Shown here piece after piece: positions 43,946-55,437 of a stretch of 64,000 nt of DNA. Every line of letters starts with the position of its first letter. Within the stretch, counting starts at the first letter, position 1. Below the pieces are notes generated by a model that did no database searches, was not told the origin of the DNA, and was given only the letters and a program-made list of their open reading frames with translations. The DNA is taken from NCBI GenBank assembly GCA_030015575.1, contig JASDDO010000006.1:381570137-381634136 (forward strand). Direction: 5' to 3'. Both the position numbers and the translations under genes were made by a program. This DNA is from Agapanthus africanus (Eukaryota; Streptophyta; Magnoliopsida; Asparagales; Amaryllidaceae).

Positions 43946-46900
43946 GAAAGCGGGGCTAAGAAGCCACGCAAGCGGGAGTCAAGCGTTATTGATCTGTCCC
44001 TCATGAAGAAAATGGGTCGAGCATACTCGTTTCCTCGGGACAAGACGAAGAAGATACTCGATCTTGCTCTAAAACATCAAATGCTTACACTGCCGGAGTC
44101 CAAGCACTCCGAACAAGCAGGCGAAGCCTCTGACCCAAATTATTGCTCTTACCATCGAGTAATAGGGCATCCTCTCGAAGACTGCTTCACCTTCAAGAAT
44201 TGGGTCGAAGATCAGTATCAGCTTGGCAAATTCACTCTGTCTGACAGCTGGAGGGTAGCGCCACCACAAAAGCACGAACCCAAGGCCATGAAAGAAGAAC
44301 CGGTTCCACATTGGGATTGGAAGCGGATTCGCACTTGTCACATGATAACAATATTAAAAGAAGGGCCCGAGAACATGGACAACCTTCCCTGGTGCTTCGA
44401 AAACAGCAATGATGTGGTGATTTCAGAATTTCCCCCAGCTCCGAAAGAGCTGGAGGATGGAATACATACCACTGCAGATAATCTCAAGAAAATTGAGTAG
44501 GGGACGGCAAGTGACCCACGGCCGACATTTGTCAGCGAGCTGTTTTCCGAAGAAAGGGTGGCTGTGCTAAAAGACTTGCTTATGCAGCATAGAGATTGCT
44601 TCGCGTGGAACTATTCCGAAATGCCGGGACTAGATCCAGAAATTGCTATGCACAGATTGACGATATCCCCGGACATCAAGCCAGTCAAACAGGCGCCGAG
44701 GAGAATGCGGCTCGAGCTTGAGATGAGAATCAACGCCGAGGTCAAAAAGTTAATCAACTCTGGCTTCATCCAGGAAGTTCAATACCCTGAATGGATCGCC
44801 AATATCGTCCCGGTGATGAAGAAAAACGGGACAGTGCGTATATGCATGGACTTCCGGGATCTCAATAAAGCCTGCCCGAAAGACGATTTCCCAATGCCAG
44901 TCACCGAACTGATGATGGACAATACGTCTACTCACGAGGTTTTCTCCTTCATGGATGGTTCATCAGGGTATAATCAGATAAAGATGCATCCCGAAGACCA
45001 GAAGCACACCGCCTTCCGGACTCCTTTGGGTATATTCTGCAACAAGGTGATGCCCTTCGGTCTAAAGAACGCCGGTGCCACCTATCAGAGGGCCATGACA
45101 AAGATCTACGATGACCTCATACATGAAATCGTCGAATGTTACATCGACGATCTCGTAGTTAAAAGCAAATCATACGAGAACCATCTCGAGCACCTAAAAA
45201 CTGTATTTCAACGCCTTCGGCAATACAACTTGAAGATGAACCCTCTCAAATGTGCATTCGGAGTTTTCTCAGACAAATTCTTAGGATTCATCGTCCGACA
45301 CCGGGGTATCGAAATAGATCCGTCCAAGATCAAGGCGATCATGGAAATGCCTCCGCCAAGGACTCTCAAATAGTTGCGGTCTCTCCAAGGAAAGCTCGCA
45401 TATATTCGGCGATTTATAGCCAAGCTCTATGGCAAGTGCCGCCCTTACAGTCACCTGATGAAGAAGGGAACTCCATTCGTCTGGGATCAAAAATGCCAAG
45501 GCGCGCTGGACGAAATTAAACAGTACCTGCAGAACTCGCCGGTGTTGGCTGCTCCGGTCAAGAGAAAACCCCTCATTCTTTATACAACCGCCCTCGAAGG
45601 TTCCTTAGGCGCATTATGGGCGCAAGAGAATGACCAAGGAAAAGAAAGAGCACTCTACTACTTAAGTCGAGTTCTGCTGGGGGCAGAAAGCAACTACCCC
45701 CCATTGAAAAACACTGCCTGGCGTTGATCTTCGTGATAACAAAGTTCAGGCACTATGCGTTGGCGCATGAGGTCCATCTCATTTTGAAGGTGGACCCTCT
45801 CAAGTATTTAATGTCAAAGGCCATACTGACAGGTCGACTCGCTAAATGGGCTCTGCTCTTGATGGAGTTCTCGATAACGTATCAACCTCTCAAGGCAGTG
45901 AAAGGCCAGGCCATCGCCGACTTCCTTGCTGAGCATCCGATACCCGCCGATTCTCCTCTGAGCTGCGATCTACCAGACGAGCATGCGTTCGACGCAATCG
46001 ACGGTGGTGATACCCGATGGGAGCTCTTTTTCGACGGAGCATCTTCCATGAAAAAGCGCAAACAAAGTACCCCTATAATCAAATCGGGAGTAGGCCTCAT
46101 CTTCGTAACTCCACAAGGAGGGATTATGCGCTTCGCCTTCTCCTTAACAGAGCCGAGGACGAATAATGAAGCCGAATACGAAGCTTTGATAGCAGGCCTC
46201 GAGATCGCTATTGACATGGGAATTGAAGACCTCCTTATATATGGAGACTCCCAGCTGGTCATCAGTCAAGTAAATGGCGACTACCAAACGTGCAAACCAG
46301 AGTTGGTGAAGTACGGCGAAAAAGTGCAGCAACTGTTGACCCAAATCCCTTTCTACACTTTGGGAAACATACCGCGTGCAGAAAACAGCAAAGCGGACGC
46401 ATTGGTCAAGCTCGCTAAAGAACTGGCTGATGAGAACCTCGATGACATAAGAATCGTGGTACAAAACTGTCGGGTGCTTGCCCCAGCGGAAATACCTCCA
46501 GAATCATCTGAAGAAAAGATAGCGACTGAGCAAATGGCTCTACAAATAAAAGACCGGGAAAAGGCTGAGGATTGGAGGGAAGTCTTCGTAGACTACTTTA
46601 AGTCCCACCGATTGCCTGAAGAAGCGTCCACAAGACATCAGCTCATGAAACGAGCTCTATCTTTCGCTTTCGTCAATGATACTTTGTACAAGAGGTCGTT
46701 TGATTCTCTGTGGCTGAGATGCTTAGGACCTGACGAAGCGAAAAGAGTCGTCCAGGAAGTTCACGACGGACTCTGCGGTTCTCACCAAGCGGGCCCAAAG
46801 ATGAAGTTGAAGATCAAACGGATGGGTTACTATTGGCCCACAATGATCCAGGACTGCCTCGAATATGCGAAGCAATGCCATTCATGCCAAATTCATGGGG

Positions 46901-47828
46901 ACTTCATCCACCAGCATCCAAATCCACTACATCCGACGGTGGCTAGCTGGCCGTTCGAGATGTGGGGAACTGACATAGTCGGCCCCATCGAACCAGCATC
47001 GTCTAGGAGACATCGTTTCATCCCGGCGACGACTGATTACTTCTCTAAATGGGCAGAAGCAGTACCGTTAAGAGAGGTTAAGACGGAGAATATCCTCCAT
47101 TTCTTCAAGACGCATGTCATATATCGGTTCGGTTTGGAACTCCACGACGGATCATCTCCGATAACGGGCCAGCTTACAGAAGCCACAAGATCAGTCGCTT
47201 TGCGCAGCAGCACAATATAGACTGGAGATATTCCTCGGTTTATAATCCGCGAGCTAACGGTCTAGCTGAGGCCTTCAACAAGACCTTGACGAAGATCATA
47301 AAGAAAACGGTGTCCCGAAATAAGAGAGACTGGCACGAGAGACTGCAAGAGGCTCTTTGGGCGTATCGAACTACGTTCAAGACGGCCACAAACACAACGC
47401 CATACGCGTTGGTATTTGGGACGGAAGCAGTGCTCCCCCTCGAGATAGAGTTACCCTCTCTACGAGTGGCAGTCCACTACGAGCTGACGGATGAAGAAAA
47501 TGCTCACCTTCGGCTTGAGGAGCTTGACGCCCTTGATGAAACCCGGCTCATAGCGCAACAAAATCTGGAAGCTTATAAAGCAAAGATGACGCGCTCATAT
47601 GAAAGATTAACCTGACCGAGGACATTCCGCCAAGGCGAACTTGTGGTAGTGGTCAAAAGGCCTATGATCCCCAATCGCGCCAAGCGGGGAAAATTCGAGC
47701 CAAACTACGAAGGCCCGTACATCGTAGATAAGGTTTACCAGGGTGGGGCCTATCTACTCATGGACATGCACGGTGAAAGGCCTTTCAGGCCAATAAACGG
47801 TCGCTTCCTAAAGAGATACTACGCTTAA
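43946..47828 (+). pseudogene. pol: pol of element 3: extra zinc-knuckle module, reverse transcriptase, two RNase H domains, integrase
   Basis: It opens with a second GRAYSFPRDKT module and CSYHRVIGHPLEDC knuckle (44144-44185), placed after the protease. Reverse transcriptase follows (FRDLNKACPKDDFP, FMDGSSGYNQI, and YIDD at 45140-45151), then the Ty3-type RNase H/connection (45374-45930), then an archaeal-type RNase H (FFDGAS, NEAEYEA, YGDSQLV, NSKADAL; 46020-46440). Integrase has the HHCC finger (QCHSCQIHG), WGTDI, and NPRANGLAEAFN. Breaks: stops at 44498 and 45371 (CAG in element 4), a 1-bp deletion near 45705, a frameshift near 47130 and TGA at 47613. The order RT - RNase H - second RNase H - integrase assigns it to Tat. 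Confidence 0.9.
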
Positions 47829-47929
47829 TGAGCCACAGCCTAGGTCAATGATAGATGACGACGACTATGTTCGCTCGCTATCTTCCTAAGCTCAAACTCT
47901 ATCAGCAGTAGCCAGCCTTCTCAAAGTCG

Positions 47930-48455
47930 GACCGAAATATCCTTAAACTAATAGCAGACCGAAACGTCTTTAAACTACTACCGCAACATCTTTTAGGCTG
48001 ACGAGATATAAAAAAAACATATAAAAATAAAATAAAAAAAAACGGTATGTCCATAAGCAAAAAGGGCACGGATGAAAACCCGAAAGGGCTCCGTGAGTAA
48101 AAACAGCAGGGCTACCGGCGAGTGTTCGTGAAAACCCGAAAGGGCGCGACCTCGAAAAAAAATATATAAAAATAAAAAGAATAAAAAAAGCGGTACGTCC
48201 ATAAGCAAAATGGGCACGGATGAAAACCCGAAAGGGCTCCGTGAGTAAAAACAGCAGGGCCACCGGCGAGTGTTCGTGAAAACCCGAAAGGGCGCGACCT
48301 CGTAAAAAAATATATAAAAATAAAAAGAATAAAAAAAAACGGTACGTCCATAAGCAAAATGGGCACGGATGAAAACCCGAAAGGGCTCCGTGAGTAAAAA
48401 CAGCAGGGCTACCGGCAAGTGTTTGTGAAAACCTGAAAGGGCGCAACCTCGTTAA
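47930..48455 (+). repeat. Post-pol block: 27-bp words and three CCCGAAAGGG units (element 3)
   Basis: GACCGAAAYRTCYTTAAACT words at 47930-47980 are followed by three units of 148-149 bp (GGGCACGGAT at 48064, 48212, 48361), each with two CCCGAAAGGG hairpins (CCTGAAAGGG once in the last unit) and A-rich spacers. Confidence 0.8.
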
Positions 48456-48464
48456 AGGACACTT

Positions 48465-48985
48465 ATAGGATCCTCTCGACCTTGTAAGGAGAAACCAACG
48501 GCGTGAGATCCTTGCGACTCACAAGGGAGCGACACACTTAGAGATCCCCACGATTCCTAAGGAGAAAATACACTTGCGAGATCCTCATGACTCGTAAGGA
48601 GAACTCTCTTATGGGACCCTCACGGCTCATAAGAGTTGAAAGTCTTAAGTTACAGAGACCTAAACCTGTGCTTAAGTAACCCCCACAACTTCCGAAATTG
48701 TGCTCTACAAGTGGTTCAATACTGACCCTTGTATACAATCTACGGGCGCGAATAAACATTTCCCTAATCAAGTCTCATCCGAGACCGGGGATATGTTCGC
48801 ATGATGAACAACCCTTATAAGTCCTCTTGACTTACAAGGAGAAAACTCTCTTGTAGGATCCTTACGACTTACAGAGGAAGGAACACTTAGAAATTCTCAT
48901 GATTCCTAAGGAGAAAATACACCTACAAGATCCTCACGACTTGTAGGGAGAAATACCTTTGTGAGACCCTTACGGCTCATGAAGT
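48465..48985 (+). repeat. Hairpin array A of element 3
   Basis: Same order as 2170-2700. It includes CCTACAAG/CTTGTAGG (48922-48947) and CTTATGGG/CTCATAAG (48609-48634) around the nearly constant loop. GTATACAATCTACGGGC lies in the middle of the block. Confidence 0.75.
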
Positions 48986-49164
48986 TAAAAGCCTTAGACG
49001 ACAGGACCCTAACCCTGGTCGCTAAGCCACCTTTGTTCAACATCGACAGAGGCAGATGATAATTCGCTCCTGACAATATTCCAGTTGTAGCGGTGCTGAT
49101 GCCGAAATCGGTGTTTAATTTTAGGTTTACGGCGAAAGCCAGTAGGCCGCTCGTGCATATGAAA

Positions 49165-49430
49165 TAACCGAAATGATGGGGCAACTTGCAATAAAAGCAG
49201 CAAGTAAAAATGTATGTATGCGAAATAGCCGAAATGATGGGGCAACTCACAATAAAAAGCAGCGAGTAAAAATAAAATAAACAGCCGAAATGATTGGGCA
49301 ACTCGCAATAAAAAGCAGCGAGTAAAAATAAAATAAACAGCCGAAATGATTGGGCACCGCAAAAAATAGCCGAAATGATTGGGCAATCGCGACCTTCGCG
49401 ATATAAAAGCTGAAATGATAGAGCATCGCA
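49165..49430 (+). repeat. Hairpin array B of element 3
   Basis: CGAAATGATKGGGCA units with ACTTGC/GCAAGT and ACTCGC/GCGAGT hairpins; the ACTCGC unit is duplicated relative to element 1. Confidence 0.75.
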
Positions 49431-49589
49431 AATAAAAAAAAAAGGAAGATGATAAAACTTTGGCCCTACAGTTAAGATCACATTGATCCCTGTATACAAT
49501 CCAAGGGCGTAAACAAAGAGGGAACCATACTTTTCCAACAGGATCCGCTAGAAGACAAAGCCAAATCTCGACGGTTCAGTCCAACTCCG

Positions 49590-50575
49590 AACAAACCAGT
49601 GTCTTCAGCAGATACCTCACCCCAAGGAAACAAATAATCCTTGGCGCTTGGGAAACAAATAATCCCTAGCAAATTCCTCGACTTACGGATACAAACACTC
49701 CTTGACGAGAGCCTCCTGATCCGCGTCGACTCGCAGAGCCACCAGTGCCTCCGTGGGAAATTCTTGACTCGTTTCAAACCCCAAGGAAACAAATAATCCT
49801 TGGCGCTTAGGAAACAAATAATCCCTAGCAAATTCCTCGACTCATGGATACAAACACTCCTTGACGAGAGCCTCCTGATCCGCGTCGACTCGCAGATCCA
49901 CCAGTGCCACCGTAGGAAATTCTCGACTCGTTTCAAATCCAAAGGAAACAAATAATCCTTGGCGCTTGGGAAACAAATAATCCCTAGCAAATTCCTCGAC
50001 TCACGGATACAAACACTCCTTGACGAGAGCCTGCTGATCCGCGTCGACTCGCAGAGCCACCAGTGCCTCCGTGGGAAATTCTCGACTCGTTTCAAACCCC
50101 AAGGAAACAAATAATCCTTGGCGCTTGGGAAACAAATAATTCCTAGCAAATTCCTCGACTCAAGGATACAAACACTCCTTGACGAGAGCCTCCTGATCCG
50201 CATCGGCTCGCAGAGCCACCAGTGCCTCCGTGGGAAATTCTCGACTCGTTTCAAACCCCAAGGAAACAAATAATCCTTGGCGCTTGGGAAACAAATAATC
50301 CCTAGCAAATTCCTCGACTCACGGATACAGACACTCCTTGACGAAAGCCTCCTGATCCGCGTCGACTCGCAGAGCCACCAGTTCCTCCGTGGGAAATTCT
50401 CGACTCGTTTCAAACCCTAAGGAAACAAATAATCCTTGGCGCTTGGGAAACAAATAATCCCTAGCAAATTCCTCGACTCACGGATACAAACACTCCTTGA
50501 CGAGAGTCTCCTGATTCGCGTTGGCTCGCAGAGAAACCAGTGTCTCCGCGGGAAAAATCCCGATTCGTCTCAAAT
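49590..50575 (+). repeat. 159-bp tandem repeat, six copies (element 3)
   Basis: GGATAC starts at 49687, 49846, 50005, 50164, 50323 and 50482, an exact 159-bp period. Each unit includes CCAAGGA/TCCTTGG and a CTTGGGA/TCCCTAG-like stem around AACAAATAA. It occupies the position of the 263-bp repeat of element 1. A 311-codon minus-strand frame is open only because 159 is a multiple of three; it has no similarity to the frame in element 4. Confidence 0.92.
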
Positions 50576-51839
50576 TGCAAGATGAAGCCTGTTCCTCTCC
50601 GAAAGACGGCGCGTAGGACTGCGGTGTCTTGGCACTGAGATTCGGGGCAGATGCTAATTGGTGCTATCCGTTCACCTCTCCGAAGATGCCAAGTTGATTT
50701 ATGGCACCATACATCGAAGGTTTGAACGGATGCGGCCGATGTGGCAGACTTCGTCAGATTCCCCCTCGCTTGAGGGGTTTTTGATTATGGGGACGCTCTT
50801 CCCTGCAGGCGCAAGCCCCTGCAGTTAATTACGCTACCGCATCACGGTAACAACTTTCTCCTTCTCCAGATGGTCACTTCGTGTCGTGTGTGTCTATTTT
50901 ATGTTTTGTTGCCCGTGGATTGTTTACGGAGACCGAGTTATGTCGTCGCCCGTAGGGCGTGGACTAGTCCAAATCCGTATTATCTTAGATTTGGGTTTGG
51001 GGGTTTGGTTTGAGGATACGTTAGCCATATTTGAGGCTAAGGTCAACTCAAACGTTTGTTAAGGATACGTTAGTCTAACTTGAGACTAAGATCAACTTAA
51101 CGGGATCGTTTAGATCCGACAAAAGAGCATTTGGGCTCTAATGTTCCAGTTTAGGGACATAGTGGTCCATTGCATGTATGGTCGTCGGGACCCGTTACCT
51201 CTCTGACGGCGTTGAAGGATTACAACGACAGGTGTCAAAGGAGTTCCGAGATGTACCCTTGAACCAAAGTTGATTGGAGGGATTCATAGTCCAGTCTGTT
51301 TGAAGGTTTAAGGATACGTTAGCCATATTTGAGGCTAAGATCAACTTAAACGTTTGTTAAGGATACGTTAGTCCAGTTTGGGACTAAGAGCGACTTAACG
51401 GGATCGTTTAGATCCGACAAAAGAGCAATTGGCTCTATTGTTCCAGTTTAGGGACATAGTGGTCCATTGCCAGTTTAGGGATGTAGTGGTCCATCGCCAG
51501 TTTAAGGACGTGGTGGTCCATCGCCAGTTTAAGGACGTGGTGGTCCATTTATAGTTTAAGGACGCATAAGTCCATGGGTTTAAGGACCCCACAGTCCATG
51601 TTGATGTGTGGTTGTCGGGACCCGTCACCTCTCTGAAGACGTTGAAGGATTACAACGACAAATATCAGAGGAGTTCAGAGATGTACCCTTGAACCAATGA
51701 GTGGTTTGAAAGAGCAGATGTGCTCAGTTCAAGATGATTGGAGGACTTATGGCCAGTTTGGGCTAAGTCCAAAATATTGGCCCTCTGTTGGTCCATTGAA
51801 GGAGAGGTTTTGCCTCTGGCCATTTAGCCAATTGGGCCA

Positions 51840-52135
51840 ATGCCTAGTGTTAAACACTAAAGACCAATCAGTGTTGAACACTGGGAATGAGATCGATAAG
51901 TTAGTGTTTAACACTAAAAGATAGTTGGTGTTAAACACCAGCAACAAGGCTTTCAAATTAGTGTTAAACACTAAAACAGATCAAAACACTGGAAGCAGAG
52001 ATCTCAAATTAATGTTAAACACTAAGGTAATCAGTGTTGAACACTGCAAATAAAGCTCTTTGATTAGTGTTGAACACTAAGGCCAAACAGTGTTTTAACA
52101 CTGGATTCAGGGGTTCCAATTTAGCGTTAGACGCT
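51840..52135 (-). repeat. AGTGTTAAACACT palindrome run
   Basis: About a dozen copies of AGTGTTAAACACT or AGTGTTGAACACT occur in under 300 bp. Each is a perfect or near-perfect 13-bp palindrome. A similar but sparser set lies at 15205-15440 in the element 2 LTR. Confidence 0.85.
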
Positions 52136-53095
52136 AAGGCAAGAGGGGTCACGTGGTAGCACGTGAGGGCGCCCTCCCTTCATTTGTTCTGCTGAGAATA
52201 TCGCATCTTTTGGAGCATCACGTGCCATCATGTGACGGGTGTTTAAATGGAGTATGTTAAAGCCTCTGCCAATGGTCACGTGGGTCACGTGAGGCACCGC
52301 CTCAAAGGGGCTTTTCTGTAGATCTTTTTGGGGGTCACGTGGTGACACATGACCCTGCCTCTATGTATGTTTTTTTAGAAGATCTGTTAATCCCTTTCAG
52401 GAATTAAATTCCTCGTAGGGTTGAACCCTGGCAATAATTTCAAAGGAATTAAATTCCTACTTCCTTTTGAAGGTTCATATTCTGGAATAGAGTTGAACTC
52501 TGAATTTTCTGTAGGAATTAAATTCCTCATATATGTGAAGAACTGAATAGGGTTAAACCCTAATAAAAGCTTTTAAGGAGTTAAACTCCCACTCTCTGCT
52601 AAAGAATTATTCTGGGGAACGAGATTAAGGGAATTAAATTCCTGTTGTTTTAACAGAACTAAGTTCTTAATCAGGGTTAAACCCTGATTCTTTTCATTCT
52701 GAAGGAATTAAATTCCCATAACACAGGGTCAACCCTAATTTTATTTTAAAGGAATTAAATTCCTATAGTTCTGTGAGAATTAAATTCTCGTGCTTCCATT
52801 CCCTCTCTATGCTTTTGATCTGCATGGCAGGATCTCAACCCATTGAGAATTAAATTCTCAACTCAAGGGGAGATGTGCACTTTACAGATCCTCCACCAAA
52901 AAGAGAACTATGTTCTTCTGTTTTTATATCAGAGTTAAACTCTGTTGAGAATTAAATTCTCTTTTCTTTCAAAAAGCCCTCCCTTTCTTACCTAGGGTTT
53001 TCTTTTGCAGAAGATCCAAATTCCTCCAAAGTATCAAGACTCTCTCTCTTTTCTTCCCTCTGCATATATATTCTTTTTGTGTGTCTATTGGCTCC

Positions 53096-53103
53096 TATTT
53101 ATA
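53096..53103 (-). promoter_or_regulatory. LTR TATA box of element 4
   Basis: The minus strand reads CTCCTATAAATAGGAG, itself a palindrome; the element 2 LTR has the same sequence at 30791-30806. Confidence 0.6.
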
Positions 53104-53799
53104 GGAGAAGCATCCGAGTCAATTAGTTTTTGATGAATCTTTCATTGAGAGATTTGATTTGTATCCATCATTCGTTTTGGACCTTTCGATTATTAGGTGA
53201 ATTTTATTCACCATTGGATTTTAAATCCAGAGATTCTCCTTTGTTATTTCGGTTAGATTTTATGGGGAAATCTTTCCAAATTCGAGATTTTCCCATAGAT
53301 AGATGATATTTAATCACCTTTAAATCTTTAATTCAATCGGTTGCTTTGGAAAGATTTAAGAGGTCTTTTCTCAGGATTTAATTCTGTTAACAGATAGGCT
53401 TTGAAAGCTGGTCACGTGTGGACACGTGACCCCCTTGGAACGAGCCCTCTTCTTTCTTTCTGCGCTCTGCTTTCTGGTCGCTGCTTAGCTGTCACGTGCC
53501 ACCACGTGACCCCCGGTCACGTGTGAGCACGTGACCCTCGTCTGGAGCCATTTTCTTGATTCAATCAGGGAATTGAGTCTGCCGCTTTTGAGTGTCACGT
53601 GCCAACACGTGACCCTGGTCACGTGGGAGCACGTGACCCTTTCTGAAGCCTTTTTCTTCGATGTAGTTGGGAAACTGAATTTGCCTTGCCGATGCTTTTA
53701 GATGTCACGTGCCAACACGTGACTGCTGGTCACGTGTAAGCACGTGACCCTTTTCTGAAGCCTTTTCCGTAGGCTTTCCTGATTTTAAATCAGGAAACA

Positions 53800-53809
53800 A
53801 ATGCCCTTA
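53800..53809 (-). promoter_or_regulatory. Polypurine tract of element 4
   Basis: The minus strand reads TAAGGGCATT before TGTTTCC at the LTR start. Confidence 0.7.
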
Positions 53810-53920
53810 CAGCGTTGTTCTCACGTGTCCGCACGTGAGTGCAACGCTGTCACCTCTTGTGACCGTTGGATCCTTTAGGGATTTGGGGAGATGAAACGTT
53901 TCCATCACCTCCTATAAATA
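53810..53920 (+). promoter_or_regulatory. Promoter of the element 4 opposite-strand locus: composite hairpin and TATA
   Basis: Nested perfect arms: CAGCGTTG (53810-53817) with CAACGCTG (53842-53849), and CTCACGTG (53820-53827) with CACGTGAG (53832-53839) around TCCG. GTGACCGTTGGATC and TATAAATA (53913-53920) follow. The module matches element 2 although the gene behind it is different. Confidence 0.7.
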
Positions 53921-53929
53921 CTCATGGTT

Positions 53930-54465
53930 CTTCAGAAGAGCCTTCACTTTGTTCTTCTTCTTCTTTTGAGAACTTTTTCCCTTGAGAATTTAATTCTCGC
54001 TTCCAGAGCTTAGTTCTCTGTCTTGAAACAATCTTCAGAGTTTAACTCTGTTCAGGTGACCCTTTTTCCTCAGGTAATGTTCTTAGACAAACAGTAAATT
54101 TTCACATTCCTTTGGATTTTAAATCCCAAAACAAGGGGTTTTACTCTTTTTCAACAAGGAACCCATTTTTCTTCAAGTTTTTCCATAAGAACAGGAAACC
54201 ACCTAACCTTCGAACTGTAGATCTGTTAGGGTTTAGATGATCTTTGGGGAGATGATGATGGCGTTTCAACTCCATGGAACTTAATTCCATCCAAAAATGT
54301 TTCTGGGAATTTAATTCCCTTCTCTTAATAAGGAATTTAATTCTAATGAAGAACTCAGTTTCTTCACACGGAGGCTTCTTGGGGTCTCTTGACCCGAGGT
54401 TGTCCTTCTGCAATTAATGAAATAAGAGCTTTCTAATGATTCTCATGACCTTTATTTCAGGTATC
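53930..54465 (+). other. 5' leader of the element 4 opposite-strand locus, probable 5' UTR intron
   Basis: A donor-like CTCAGGTAATG near 54070-54080 and an acceptor CCTTTATTTCAG ending at 54460 bracket a likely intron that stops just before the ATG, as in the PMD genes. Palindromic words are frequent. Confidence 0.5.
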
Positions 54466-54971
54466 ATGGATGCCCATCTGTATGGTCTTGACGAGATTAT
54501 TTCCTATGGGAATATTCGTGCACTGGGCCGCAGTCAGAACCAGGAGTTCACCGATGCTCAGCGTGCCGAGATCATGAGCCGCTTTGACGAGTACAACCAT
54601 CGGCTACTCCCCCGTCGCTCTTCTCTTCTGAGGCTGATCGTGCTGGCGATCCGGGAGGCACTTCCTCTCTTTGCACCGGCATACCGCTCAGGGCCTTGGA
54701 CACTGCTGAGGATAAGGTACATTCGGTGTACCTGATGGGCTTGATCTCAAAAAGGAGGCGAGATCACCTTATTGATCTCTTGCACCAAGCCTTTCAGCAG
54801 TCAGCCATACTTGCCGCCTATCGGAGGGTGGAGGATATTCGTGAGGACCCCGACGCTTGCGATCGCGAGAAGAAGCATACTCGGGAGGTTCGAAATGCTT
54901 GGAGAATCTTGGACAAAGTTAATCTTGAGTTTCTCAACCCATGCCCCGCGTCTGAAGTCTTACCATTGTAA
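54466..54971 (+). pseudogene. Unrecognised small protein G1 in element 4 cargo position, one frameshift
   Basis: It begins MDAHLYGLDEIISYG right after a splice acceptor and would be about 168 residues if not for a 1-base frameshift near 54685-54695. It is helix-rich and charged; the second half has DTAEDKVHSVYLMGLI and ends NPCPASEVLPL. I recognise no family. It is similar in length, layout and local sequence to the next gene (AEDKVHS/AEEKLES, NPCPAS/NPCATD), so the two look like an old tandem duplication. It occupies the place where elements 1 and 2 carry the PMD gene, behind the same promoter. Confidence 0.55.
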
Positions 54972-55437
54972 ACGTGTCCTCTTTATTTTGTATGAACTTC
55001 TTGAAGTATGAGTGACAAGTTTTATTATGTCTTTCCCTGCTTGCATGCCTTTCTCTGGGATTTCATCATTTTGCTACTGTTGTTGTTGATGCTTTTAATA
55101 TGCAGGGTGCTACTCCATCCGTTTTTTTTACATCAAGTTTGGGCCTCACGTGTTCTGCACGTGGGGTCCCTTGATGGGGCTGTTCAAAAAAATTTCCCAT
55201 GCCATATTTTCAGTGCATAATATCAGATGCAGAAAGAGGGCCTTGGAAATAGTTCCATCTCCTTGATTTTCGATGCCCCTTCTTTTTTTTGGGCTTTGGA
55301 AATAGCTTTACCATGCAAGATTTTCCGCGCACAGCACTTAATGCTCCCCTTTATATCTGAGGCAATGGTTTTCCTTTTCTCTTCACAGAGAACTTTTATT
55401 CCCATTTTAACGCGATTTAATTCGAGAACTAAGTGCC
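54972..55437 (+). other. Spacer between G1 and G2
   Basis: T-rich sequence without a convincing exon. TTTATAT near 55350 could be a TATA box for a separate G2 transcript, and GCATGCC and TGCACGTGGGG-type words occur. It could be an intron or an intergenic spacer; the sequence does not decide. Confidence 0.4.

Larger units (their letters stand above)
35730..50589 (+). mobile_element. Element 3: Tat-lineage Ty3/gypsy retrotransposon with 5' LTR and gag-pol, 3' part cut by element 4
   Basis: It has a 5' LTR (35730-38422), a primer-site-like sequence, gag-pol (38573-47828) and the structured post-pol region up to 50589, where the inverted LTR end of element 4 starts. Its opposite-strand gene and 3' LTR should lie beyond element 4. 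It entered an exon of the element 2 PMD gene; the left flank is CGTGG (35725-35729). The target duplication partner is outside the window. Confidence 0.85.
50590..53799 (-). mobile_element. 3' LTR of element 4 (3210 bp)
   Basis: On the minus strand it starts TGTTTCCTGATT and ends GGAGAGGAACA. Inverted features are terminal GC hairpins (50760-50850), two conserved stem-loops (near 51195 and 51640), 27-bp repeats (51435-51600), AGTGTTAAACACT palindromes (51840-52135), GAATTAAATTC and GGGTTAAACCC palindromes (52395-52960) and CACGTG pairs (52145-52360, 53410-53750). The minus-strand TATA box is TATAAATA at 53096-53103. No protein is supported. Confidence 0.82.

Noticed and set aside
47970-48446. 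Minus-strand frames rich in Phe/Tyr over the CCCGAAAGGG units (also 1844-2149 and 59407-59820)
   Set aside because: The hydrophobic look comes from A-rich linkers read in antisense. The frames are not kept between elements and overlap each other in several phases.
49478-50413. 311-codon minus-strand open frame over the 159-bp repeat
   Set aside because: The frame is open because the period is a multiple of three. The 263-bp version in element 1 has no such frame and the protein has no similarity to the frame in element 4.
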